This document shows, piece after piece, positions 26,005 through 35,998 of a stretch of DNA of 64,000 nucleotides. Under the pieces are notes generated by a model. It saw only the letters and a program-made list of their open reading frames with translations. It did no database searches and was not told the origin of the DNA. Made by a program: the position numbers and the translations under genes. The DNA is taken from the NCBI GenBank assembly GCA_020747065.1, contig JAGMVK010000022.1, forward strand, positions 682,001 to 746,000, in the 5' to 3' direction. The DNA is from Cadophora sp. MPI-SDFR-AT-0126 (Eukaryota > Ascomycota > Leotiomycetes > Helotiales > Ploettnerulaceae). Every line of letters begins with the position of its first letter. Positions within the stretch are counted from its first letter, which is position 1.

Positions 26005-26320
26005 TCAACATACCTTCCAGCTATCCTTGCAGCAACGTGCCTCGAGACCATGAGTTTCGCAACCTCCCAATACCCATACCTGGGAGAAGTCGTTAGCGAG
26101 TGATCATCGTGGCAGCAAAGAGGTACTCACAAACATAGCCAACTGGCGTATTTTTCTTTGTGATCCTGCCAATCGGAACATTGAAGCTGTTCTTCATGGT
26201 GTCGAGCGAGGCAATGCCGTAGCTGGCGCAACAATCTGGGAATCGATCGGAAGGACAGTCATTTGCGGTGGCGCCGAGGATGCTCAGGCTGAGGGTGAGG
26301 ACGGTGGTGATTCTGACCAT
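26005..26320 (-). CDS. small secreted cysteine-rich protein 1 (hydrophobin-like spacing)
   Basis: Exon 1 (26135-26320) and exon 2 (26005-26079) are separated by an intron with a CTAAC branch site and CCCAG acceptor, giving about 86 residues. The N-terminus MVRITTVLTLSLSILGATA is a clear signal peptide. The mature part shows C-x7-CC (DCPSDRFPDCC), then C-x8-CC (CETHGLEARCC) and a final Cys immediately before the stop. That order resembles fungal hydrophobins, but length and hydrophobicity are not typical. Donor choice is uncertain: GTTTGT keeps the cysteine frame; GTGAGT four bases downstream with the same acceptor would lose it; GTGAGT with a later GGGAG acceptor would restore eight cysteines. 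It lies in a same-strand group with two other secreted proteins, and the first exon shares its C-x7-CC spacing with the next gene. A secreted effector or surface protein is an inference. Confidence 0.65.
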
Positions 26321-26834
26321 TTAAATGTATCGTGTTGTGAATGTTCATTGGGTATGTATTGGATTGGATGTGATGTTGATGTTGATGGATGTTTTTGAAG
26401 AGGAGAATCCGAAGGAGAAGCGCATTTGAAGTACCGCAAGGAGAAGGAAGCTGCCATGGTATCCAGCTACGACTGCAAGAGGGAAGGAGCTATGGAGGTG
26501 AAAAGATATTCAGCAGATTGCGCTCTCACATTCACATTCTGTCGGTTGTTCAAAATCATAAGAGGTCATCCACTATTTCCAAGGTTGTGATCCATGGAGT
26601 GCTGTTCATGCTCGGCTCATGCAAGCAGAGTTCAAGATGGGATGGGAGCAGTAAAGACCAAATATTGAAGTCCGCTCTTTGTTGCTTTGACGCTGAGTCG
26701 ATACATGAGTATCTTGCTATACCTTCAGAACACAAAGTCGACCTAGAAAAGTCCATATCCGAATCCGTATCCGTAGCCGACGTGCAACCATCCCTTCATA
26801 GCGCGGCCTCCCATCATTGTTCCTGTATTCGCCC
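26321..26834. other. intergenic, 514 bp
   Basis: Promoter side of small secreted protein 1 and 3' side of small secreted protein 2. No gene is supported. Confidence 0.5.
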
Positions 26835-27326
26835 TCATCCTTCCTGATTTGTTTTCCGCTGGCAGCTTTCGCAATTAAGTAGAAACTCCCCGCCAATCTG
26901 GGTCAGGAACGTCAGAAATATATCGAGAAGAATCCGACCCATCCTCTCAACGGAAGCGAACTTACAGAACGCGGACCTTCGCAGCATGCCAAAAGTTTCG
27001 TGCATGTGTTCTGCCCTTGTAGAATGAACGGCATGGGCCAACCTAGAGTCGTCAGTTTAAATATCTTGTCGGATGGAATGGGCAATGTTGTACTTACAAT
27101 TTCTCCCAACGTAATCTGTATGTTGGAGCTCCACATTGAAGCGACGAGCGAGTATTGATGCGTAGGGTTCCTTCCGGTATATTATTCTGGGGCAGCACCA
27201 CAAACTCCCGCCATATGGACATGGATAGGGACCTGTGATGTTGGGTAAGACCGTGACGTTGGGGAAGGCTGTGACGGGAGAGTTGGGGCTGAAGAAAGCG
27301 AGTGCTTTGAGGAGGAGTCGAGCCAT
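26835..27326 (-). CDS. small secreted cysteine-rich protein 2 (hydrophobin-like spacing)
   Basis: Three exons (27098-27326, 26966-27042, 26835-26897) and introns of 55 and 68 nt, both with GTAAGT donors and CTGAC branch sites, join in phase to a 122-residue protein. The N-terminus is moderately hydrophobic (MARLLLKALAFF...) and probably a signal peptide ending near VTA. Cysteines run C-x7-CC (CPYGGSLWCC), C (GRNC), C-x5-CC (CTKLLACC), then C-x2-C near the end (LNCESC). The first trio has the same spacing as in the neighbouring secreted gene, suggesting distant paralogy. A TATA-like ATATAT lies about 100 bp upstream of the start. NVT and NIT N-glycosylation sequons follow the signal peptide. 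No family can be named with certainty; secreted surface or effector protein is an inference. Confidence 0.65.
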
Positions 27327-29616
27327 GTTTTTGAATTATTGTGTGAATGTGTTTGAAGTGGTAAGAATATTTTTTGAAAAGAAGCGACAGTGATTTGTTA
27401 AAGTTATGATGCTTTTAATGGACTTGATATATGAGACGAGTTTGAAGGATGGTGAGCAGGGTTTGTAGGCGTCCATTGTGGTCGGATTCCAGGTTTGGAA
27501 AGAGCACGGTGAGAGATGCTGCCAGCCCGAAATAAATCATGAGGTCACAACTCGACATATGTGCGAGGGTTTAGCTCTCCATTTCAAACTACGGTCTTTC
27601 TGAAAGCCAGCCGTGCTCAGACTGGTTAAACGTAGGCATCGTGGCTTCAATTGCAAGAATCGGCTCACAAGAAGCACGATGAAGTCTCTGAGACATATGT
27701 GCCGCCCTACACTCATCCACCTGTCTTCTTCTCAAAATCCACTTATGAAGTGAGATGAAGTCTTGAAAATATCGAGCTTCTTCTAACATGATTAGGACAA
27801 GCATCACTCCAGGTTCGAAGCGGTGTGAACGACAGTTTCACCAATAGTTCCCTATTTCTATTGTTGATTGTGACGTCTATTAAATATCTCGAGAGGTAAC
27901 TATGAGTATAGGGGCATCAATACTTGACCGGTAGACCGGCACCAAGGCTCGAGGAAAGTGGTTAAGTGATTGTTGTCAAGCTGCACACTGCTGTCAAGTC
28001 CTAAGCGAGGACAACTGCTGAGCTGACGTTGTTGATACGGCGCATTGAGGTTGATAAACAGAGATGTGAAAGAAGAAACTAAGTTCAGACTGCTTAGACT
28101 CAGGGTTCTAGGTAGAGGGTCGACATGGAGCGCATGATGTACCGGATTTTGACAGTTACAGACTATCGTGAAGAGACGACGAGGTGAAGACAAAAAGAAT
28201 TTGGGCGAATTAAGTACGGTGCCGCCGCCATGTTTCAGGGGCACCAAGGAGGTAGCTGATCTTGGCTAGCGTTACTCCATAGTTTAACATGTCTTTCAAG
28301 CCATTCGCAGTGACTATTCGTTATTGCGTTGCGTGCTTGCAGAGTACACCTGCAATATATAAGACCTAAAGCCAAATACGATAGAATCCGGAATAGCTAG
28401 ATGAATGCTGGTGTGAAGGTCTGATGACCTTGTCCAGTTGTCCTCGTCCTGTGATATTGAATGTGAAGATCACTTGATTTACCATGACAGTCTTCTCTCA
28501 AATGTGTCAAGGTAATTTTGTCTTTGTAAATAACCGGTTCGGACAGAACTTCAGATGTACCGGGAAACCAAAAAAGGCCATAGAATGGCGGACGAAGGGG
28601 CATTGAAACTGGCTCATATCAAGATAACTGACTTTTGGCCAAGGGTTTCTACTGCCAAGTGTCCTCAGACTCGGCTTGTCTCAATATACTCTTCAAAGGT
28701 TATGCTCCTGTACAGATTCCTCAGCCTACGGCAAAAACGTACGCAGCCGACAACAATGCAAAAAATGGCAGTGAAGATTTCCTCAGTGATGACTATCCAC
28801 TTCTGTTTCGTTGGAAAAACACCGTTTCGATAGATTTTTCGCATTCACTAGAATCGTGTCTGGCCCTCAAAACCCCGCGGCGAAATGGAATGGTGGAAGG
28901 AAGCTGGAGCGCTGGCTTGCATCATACGGCTTTCCCAATTTTGTTTCCCACCAGGAGGAATGGTAAATTTGTCATGCAAGAGAGTTCATACACATACCGG
29001 TATGTCATTATTGATATAAGGGCAGAAAACCACCAATCGAGCCAACATATCAAAGCTTCCAGCTGTCATTTTTGTTTGTGGTAAGTTGATGTGATGGCCG
29101 GCTTCACTTTCAGCTCGCTTAATTCACCCCGCTACCGAGAGAACACGTTGTAGTATATAGAGCATTGTAATATGAACCGCCTTTCAGTAGGTAATTGAGC
29201 ACTCTCTGATGCCAATTGTGTCAGATCCAAGGCATCTTTCCAAACTAAAACCCGAATCAAGAGTCACTGACTTATCACGAACTGATCCTCTATTCACCTA
29301 GCTCTCTGGACCTATCACAGTGTTCGAACACCAAATACAAGTGTTTCTCGAATTGATTTTTGGATATGCTGCTCGGTCAAGAATCATCTACGTGCTTGTT
29401 CACGGTTCATACACGGCAATTGACGGGCGGACCTAGTTTAGGAGTTCTAAGATCAGTGTTGGTATTTGTGCTACAAGTAACGTCGGGGCTTATTCCAACA
29501 GGAAATTTTCCCTCAGTTGTATACGAGTTGGAGAGAAGTGAGGTAGCTATCTCCCGCAACAACCTGACTCCATTTCTTGGCCCATGTTCCCCATCCATTC
29601 CCCGCTTCCATATCAT
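27327..29616. other. 2.3-kb intergenic stretch
   Basis: Short frames exist on both strands, the longest being a 149-codon plus-strand frame at 28635-29084. I recognise no family, signal peptide or supported splice pattern. Old decayed sequence is possible. Confidence 0.4.
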
Positions 29617-30006
29617 CTACGCACCAGCGGCAAGTCTGCAAAGTGGCCTTCCTCTTTCCAAAGTGTTCGCGTCACAAGTAAGCCTGCTATCCTCGATGCA
29701 AGTCAAAGCTCCACCGCCTGTAGAACATCAGCGTCAGTAAGAATTCTGTGAAGGGATAAGAAGGACTATGTTTCGTTAGGAAATGATAAAATAACACTTA
29801 CAGTTGTTGATATTTGCAGGGACGCAACGACCAGTTTGACCATTGACGTTGCAGACATCTTGCTTCAAACTTGTGGCAGCAACACAGCATGCTCCAGTTG
29901 GGACAGGTCGGTTAGCGTTAGCTCCTCCGGCCTGGCGATCTTCGATGACCATGCCGCTGGCGACAGCGAGGAAAGCGAGAAGAGTTGCTGAGATGGTGAA
30001 CTTCAT
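29617..30006 (-). CDS. small secreted cysteine-rich protein 3
   Basis: Exons 29802-30006 and 29617-29717, joined over an 84-nt intron (GTAAGT donor, CTAAC and CTGAC branch candidates, CTACAG acceptor), give 101 residues. A strong signal peptide, MKFTISATLLAFLAVASG, is followed by an acidic/basic step (EDRQ) that could be a processing site. The mature part has eight cysteines: one CC pair (GACC) and six singles (DVC, GRC, NNC, LTC, LTC, PLC), consistent with four disulphides. The motif SLKQDVCNVNGQTGRCV and the C-terminal LTCDANTLERGRPLC look like a conserved family of small secreted proteins in plant-associated ascomycetes; that recollection is unverified. The cysteine pattern differs from the two genes at 26-27 kb, so it is not an obvious paralogue of them. 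Confidence 0.85.
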
Positions 30007-30185
30007 TTTGACTGATGAGAGATAGTGAAAGAAAATGTTGCTAGGCGTAGATGTGGTTGAAATTTACTTGGATTAAGTGATGAAGTAACGACCGACCAGC
30101 GGAAAGGAATGGAAGTGGAGAATGAATAAAATGGTGGACTGGGCTGAGAAGAACGAATTGCAAAATGGACGTGAAGACATAAAAC

Positions 30186-30191
30186 TATATA
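30186..30191 (-). promoter_or_regulatory. TATA-like element of secreted protein 3
   Basis: The sequence TATATA lies 180 bp upstream of the start at 30006, in a plausible core-promoter position. Confidence 0.35.
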
Positions 30192-30821
30192 CTGTGTGAC
30201 TTCCAACAGACCAAGCTGCCAAGCATCGTATTCTATCGTGAGGTTCTCAATTGTCTCGCGCCTCCTGTTTACCACGACGCAAGTGCAAGCGAGCTTAATG
30301 CCTCTCGACCCGATCAAGCTCGTCTCAGATCTCCTTTAGAACAAAAGATCCTTATTTCGGACGAAAATGCGCTCGAAGAGGGTCCAGAGATCATAAGAGC
30401 AGATAGTTGAGACGAACCTTGTGTTGCATGAGGCTGCACTGGTTTGGATGATGTGGGGGAGCGCATCGTTGGGTCGTCTCAAGTTGCTGTTTGAAACCGC
30501 GTGCTCCCCACCATTTGCTTCACGTCGCCTACACTTGCGATCTGAGAAGCATGAAGCATCATGTCGCTTATATCGTCGAGTACATTTCGGTGCCCATTTG
30601 GATCGAAATCTGGATGAGACATGGAACTGAATCATACATGGTGCTGAATGCGGGGTCAAGTATGATCGTGAGGTTTTCCTAGATCTGCAGCGCATATCAT
30701 TCTCGATGAAGAGTCTCCCCCAATGGCTTCGATTGCATCAACAATGTTACTGGATTTGTAAATTGAGACTAGAGATTCCAATTTCTGAGATCTCGCGCAC
30801 AATCAACCAAGCATGCGTCGC
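30192..30821. other. intergenic upstream of secreted protein 3
   Basis: No gene is supported on either strand. Confidence 0.4.
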
Positions 30822-31055
30822 TTATGGTGACATTCTGTCATCGTGAGAGGACGGAGCATGAACGACATCAAAAATTGGCACGAGGCGTACAACGATCGAA
30901 AGATCTGTGATTTTAAAAGTCCCTTGCATGATTCCTGCAATGCCTCTTGGTACAATAGAACAATCTATGATGGTTAATAGGCCTTCGTCCTTGATGTTTT
31001 TAAAGATTAGTCTGTGTTGATTATTTTCTCGCCCGATCTCATTCGGCACACCCAC
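30822..31055 (-). pseudogene. possible GMC oxidoreductase C-terminal relic
   Basis: A 77-codon minus-strand frame contains EGLLTIIDCSIVPRGIAGIM followed by QGTF. This resembles the C-terminal block of GMC flavin oxidoreductases (…LRVVDASxxP…GxxQ…). The upstream FAD-binding part is not found in the flanking 2 kb and no splice sites support an intact gene, so this would be a fragment. The similarity rests on one short block and chance remains possible. Confidence 0.3.
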
Positions 31056-33043
31056 TTAGTCATTCTTCATCTTCTGATCCACTCCAATTTATTTAGGATC
31101 AATATGTGTACCCCAGACCCAAGATGGAAACTTTCAGCACAAGAATGATGGAACACGCAACGGAGGTGCATTGTGGTGTGGATCGAACTGAAGAAGGAGG
31201 AGGGTATGTCGATTTTGCATTACACTATTGTTGCTTGTGAATGGCAGGCCGGTAGCACGATATGTATATAAACGGCAACCGCATCATTTGGAGTATTGCC
31301 TCACTGCAGAAGTGCGGTCGTGTAAAGTGGACAAAATGCACTAATTAGGCGTCATTTTTTGGGCCTTAGTACTCAGGTCAATACGACGCATGTCTTTGTT
31401 TACATTTTCTCGCGTACAGCTTTCTTGGCTCGGGGAGCACTACGGATCCCCCCCGTGCTACTTCTTTTGATCAAGTTACAACATTGACAGTAGAGCTAGA
31501 ATTGACAGCAAAGTTTTATAGGACATGATGTAGATATAATTCACAGCACTTTAGACTTTATGTACAGTATCTTTTTCGTTTCGCGTGTTGGCATTCTTAC
31601 ACTGTCGAGAGTACGTTTTGATTAAATACAGAATTGGCCTGCAATGGCTTGCACCCATGGCCAAACTTGAATTGCTCTCGCTGCGCTAATTGCTGGATAC
31701 AGGCTCAGGATGACAGTGTTCTTATATGTGATCTCAACGGGGAAGAAAAGGTTCTGTGGAGAAGTGATTTCAACAAAAGAGAATCAGAATGATAATGTGC
31801 AAGCAAGGAGGATGGTACGTTTACTTATGAGTATATTTGCTGACCTCCGAGCAGCGATTGTTGCGCTGCGGAGAGCCTGGCAAGCATGAACTTCTGGACA
31901 CTGGCGCTGTCTTCGCCTCTATCCACTATTACAATACTGGTATTTATATTGGAACACAGCTCTTTCCCGACATAGCTCTTTCCCATTTCCCCAACTTTAT
32001 GACGTACTCGAACGTGGAGCCTGCCACAAAATGTGGTGGCAACGAAGGCCGAGTTTGACCAGCTCGAGAGAGACAAAGGGTCGACAACAGTACAGAAATT
32101 GAAGCTAGACATGGATATTGATTGGAGACCCTTTGACTCCAGACCTTATGAGTAGTATCAAAAGCCGTGCTTGTTTGACGACTCTGTCCACGAAGGTTAA
32201 AAAGTAGTGAGGTAGAAACCCTCGGAGCACTTATCAAGTTCACGTTGTGCCCATTCTGTGCATTGGTTCATCTCTCCGCCCGGGCTCCATGATGTCGCAG
32301 GTGCTGTGCGTGAGATTAGTGCAGACTCTCGGAAGTAAGATAGATATATATATGTTCTCGCTCCCAGGGTCTTCAAGCTACTTCCTGGGTGCCAGATTTC
32401 CACACAAGGGTGAGTTTGGACAGGTGAGATAAGAGCAATGCTCCAAGCGAGATCGAACAGGAAAGGCTGCAAACAGATGTGTATAAAGTGAGAAGCGGAG
32501 CAGCAGAACTAATCACAGGGTTCAATTGAGGAATGGACGGATTGCATGCGAGTATTCACCTTCTTTCGGCTGGAGATGGGAATGCAGCTTACCAAAAGCT
32601 TTGGAATTTTCGTGCCAATGAGTGTCTATTGTGGGACAGAATGTGCCCTTGGTCAAAAGCCGAAGACACTGGGCAGCATTATGTACATTCTGAGAAACAG
32701 ATCCATTGATAGCAACTAGGTGCTCGGTAATATACACTTGAATGTAATGTGAGATGAGTGAACATTGTCGAGCGTTTTGTAGATCCGAGCCGGCTGATCG
32801 AAAGTGATCATCAGCTAATTGGAAGGTATATAATGATTGCTATCGGGGAATTGTCCATTTTGTCACTTAAAAGCATCCGCACTGAAGCTGCCCCGAGCGG
32901 CTAGTAGAAGAGAATTGAGAATCTGAGTTCTGATAGGTCTTCATTATATACTCGAACATTATACAAAGCCACATGGTGAATCTGGCACGCCAAACGCCAT
33001 TTTTCCCTATAAACAGAGCCTTCCTATATCCACAAATCAGTTG
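31056..33043. other. 2-kb sparse stretch
   Basis: Three consecutive minus-strand frames (32522-32737, 32197-32472, 31825-32112) could be exons or decay products. A GTAAGC donor near 32589 and a TTTGCAG acceptor near 32470 would join the first two into a short cysteine-containing frame. I see no signal peptide or known family, so no gene is called. Confidence 0.35.
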
Positions 33044-33823
33044 CTAATAAGCCCTCACCCACCCAAAAGCACCGCCTCCATGTGTAACTTTATTCCTCCC
33101 AGCACAATTCAAACATTTCCTCTCCGCGCCTAAGTTACTGACCGCACAGCTATGGCAGACCTGCTTTCCACAAGCCGTACATGCATGGTTGCCAGCTCCT
33201 CCCATATCGATGTCCATGATCATATCCACATCCATTGCGTCGCCAACATCCACTTGTCCCAACGAAGCATCGCAATCTTCACAATTCGTAGCCGGAAAGA
33301 ACGAAGTCATTTGCGACGCCGACGACGCCGACGATGGTGTGTTCGTGGATGAATTCGAGTAGTTGCTACTTGGAGATGTTTGTCGTGTTGCTGAAGCCAT
33401 TGGCCCATGCCAGAACGAATGTAGGCTAGCTTGCTGACTCGACCCCGACTGACTGCTCGACGGCAACGAGGACACAGGCTCTTGCGGTTTATTTAATGAT
33501 TGTCGGAATGATGTAGGTAGTGCAGCTTGCTGCGGTTTCTGGGCGCCGGAGAAAAGAAGTGATAATGTGTGTTCTACAGAACGCATTAGAGGCGGACAGC
33601 TGGGTGAAAGGAAGAGGCACGGCATACGGTGGACCTCGGACTCGGAAGGACGATTGTCGCGATAACGTTTGCGCGTTCGAGAGGAGAAGAGCGACGGCGT
33701 TGGAATTTGTGTCTGCGATGCTGGGTAGTCGATTGACATGTACCCGGAGGCTGAGAGTGGGGAGGAGAGGAGGGAGCTTGATGTTGAGATCTCAGAGTCC
33801 GAGCGCTTGCGTTTGAGGACCAT
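33044..33823 (-). CDS. CxxC-type zinc-binding protein, conserved fungal hypothetical
   Basis: The frame is open from 33823 to 33044 (259 codons), but a 54-nt segment (33574-33627) has a GTATGC donor, a CTAAT branch site and a TGTAG acceptor. Removing it gives 241 residues and restores the block EVHQHTLSLLFSGAQ that I associate with this fungal family. The N-terminus holds a basic KRKR stretch and Ser-rich sequence; the middle is low-complexity S/Q/P; near residues 175-185 is NCEDCDA; a D/M-rich stretch follows. The C-terminus has two CxxC pairs plus further cysteines (CTACGKQVCHSCA, RKCLNC), consistent with a small zinc-binding module. A nuclear role is plausible from the basic segment but unproven. 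Confidence 0.75.
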   Translation of the reverse strand: MVLKRKRSDSEISTSSSLLSSPLSASGYMSIDYPASQTQIPTPSLFSSRTRKRYRDNRPSESEVHRMPCLFLSPSCPPLMRSVEHTLSLLFSGAQKPQQAALPTSFRQSLNKPQEPVSSLPSSSQSGSSQQASLHSFWHGPMASATRQTSPSSNYSNSSTNTPSSASSASQMTSFFPATNCEDCDASLGQVDVGDAMDVDMIMDIDMGGAGNHACTACGKQVCHSCAVSNLGAERKCLNCAGRNKVTHGGGAFGWVRAY

Positions 33824-34344
33824 TATGGCGGATTGAAGGCTAATGGACGATAAGATGAGGATTGATGGGATGTTATGGCAGTTGAGTGGTGAATTGAAGA
33901 TGGAGACGAGGCAATTGGATGCGCAATGGAATTATGGGCGTGGTGGTGCTGATGAATGGAGGAGGCTGGGATTCGGCTGGAAGACGCGACCACTTTACGC
34001 CAAAACACGCTAAGGATTTTCGCGCTTCTCCTTTTCGGACCTCAGGCGAAGAAAAGCGAAAACAACAGACTTCAATCAACACAATTGGGACTCTCAACGA
34101 GACTGTGTGCCACAAAGTGTCGAACAGACCGGCCAGCTGATCAACATCTCCAGCCGCATATTCCCAGAGGACTTCGGGCAGGTGTATTCAAACTGAAAGC
34201 GGGTACTATGTAAATCAAAGTAAAGGTATGCAAGGTAGATGGAGGCAAATATCGCTGTGTCATTAGGTCTCCCTAATTCATCCTCGAAACCATCTCCGCA
34301 AAGGCGCACACAAGCTCCACTGTTCATTGGCCGTTTACCTGAGA
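33824..34344. other. intergenic, 521 bp
   Basis: Promoter side of the CxxC gene and 3' side of the small gene at 34.3 kb. No other gene is supported. Confidence 0.45.
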
Positions 34345-34659
34345 TCAATTTCCAATAACAGCTGATTCCCCACCCTCCGGCATTGGGAAAGGAAATCCCT
34401 TCTTCCTCAACTCTGCTCTGGACAGAGGAGTTGAAAATACAACAACCGAGTAGGTGCTAGTACTCAAGTTTATGACGGTGTAACAGTCGTCCGCCATGTG
34501 CTTCGCAATTGTTGCAATATGGGATTTGAGGCTGTGGTTGCTTGAAGCACGAGAAGTTCGGACATGCGAGCCAGCGTGCATGTTGTGGTAAATGACATCG
34601 ATTGCAGGTGTATTCGACTGAGTGGCTGCTGAAGCGGTATAATCCGGAGAGGAGGCCAT
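34345..34659 (-). CDS. small hypothetical protein, 104 aa
   Basis: A single coding exon starting MASSPDYTAS. A leader intron (34673-34728; GTAAGT donor, CTGAT branch site, TTCAG acceptor) would end 13 bases upstream of this ATG and remove the ATG at 34680, which argues for the start at 34659. The protein is Ser/Thr-rich at the N-terminus and has a central mixed segment with HMADDCYTVINL and a C-terminal SRAELRKKGFPFPMPEGG. No domain, signal peptide or membrane helix is recognised. The splice signals are the main support. Confidence 0.45.
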   Translation of the reverse strand: MASSPDYTASAATQSNTPAIDVIYHNMHAGSHVRTSRASSNHSLKSHIATIAKHMADDCYTVINLSTSTYSVVVFSTPLSRAELRKKGFPFPMPEGGESAVIGN

Positions 34660-34728
34660 TGCAAGATGACTGCTGAACATCAGTCCTGAAGATTGAATTC
34701 GAACTCGTAGTTGTCTGGTTTGACTTAC

Positions 34729-35998
34729 TGCGGTTGCTGGCCTGCGATTTAAGTGCCGCGGAGTTTATGACTCTCGTTGTTATAGGATTTGTTTTCTGTG
34801 GGCTGGTGCAGGTGAAGTCTGAGTGCGGAACTGATTTGAATGACTTGTAGAGAGAAGGTAGTAAAGAGCGGGATTGACAGAAGCCACTTTATGAATGGTC
34901 CGAGCTAAAGAGCTACTTCATCTAACAAACATATAAACAGGTTTGGTGCCTACGGGTTATTCAGACGATGGAACCAAAGGAGGATATGCTCCGGCATGGG
35001 ACTTTCTACTTTAGGTACCGGAGAGAAACCAACAAATCTTCGGATTCTGAGCTGCTTCGATTCTACCCCATTTTTAAACCGCCATCAGTGATTACCAATC
35101 ATCGTTTGGCCAGTCGCGGTTCCTGTCGCTTCAACATCCTGTCTCTCACTTCTCTAATGGCAGACCCAGTCAAGATACCTGTGACAAATTCTTACCAGCA
35201 CAACTTCCCCCAGACAGAGGCAGGCCACACCATGCCGTTGATGCATGTTCAAGAATAGATTTATGTGCGTAGTTGCTACTCCAGAGGCTGATATCGATAA
35301 TCAATCTGGCAAGGTTGTTTTGCAAATCGACATTAATCATGTTGTTGCCATAAAAGCTCAAATACACGATCCCTCTGAGCTCTCCACCTATTAGAGTCTA
35401 AAGCCAGTATAAATACGATCATCCCTCTAACAGCAAATTGTACTATAGCCAGGAGGTATGTAGAAACCGCTCTGTCAAGTCAAGGAACAGAATGAGACTG
35501 CTTATATACCCATCCACCTTCCCCTCTCAAATATCCCGTCAAGATCATTCGTACAGACACAACAACCGGAGCCTCAGCTGACTATCTAGTCGGTTTGTTC
35601 CACTGGAAACATGTTTGTCGAGACTTAGATGCACGCTCGACTTTTAGAATCATGCCTTTCTATCTGATTTACAGAGAGTGTGAAGGTGGTGCATGACCTG
35701 GTCAAGCTGAGAAAGCAGTAAAGTGTTAGGATGACTTGGAAGTGCGTTGACATACATAGCAAACACTCACGCCACGCCTCCCACTGGACAAATAAAAGAG
35801 CATTATTATTATTCTACTATTCGGGGTATCAAATATGTTCTCCATCCCATCCCATGCCATCACCGTATTCATGCCATCCATCCGATATTCCTCAATGGCA
35901 CAAATACAAACTACCTCTACCACCATCATGACTTAGATAGTCGATCCACATAACCGTTTCTCACTTTCACCCAGGACAGTCAGGCAGATGTGAACGCA
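34729..35998. other. intergenic, about 1.3 kb
   Basis: Upstream of the 104-aa gene and downstream of the 1,268-aa gene. Short frames only; nothing recognised. Confidence 0.45.

Noticed and set aside
25597..26103. 168-codon plus-strand frame opposite secreted protein 1
   Set aside because: It overlaps the exon of secreted protein 1 and lacks recognisable features.
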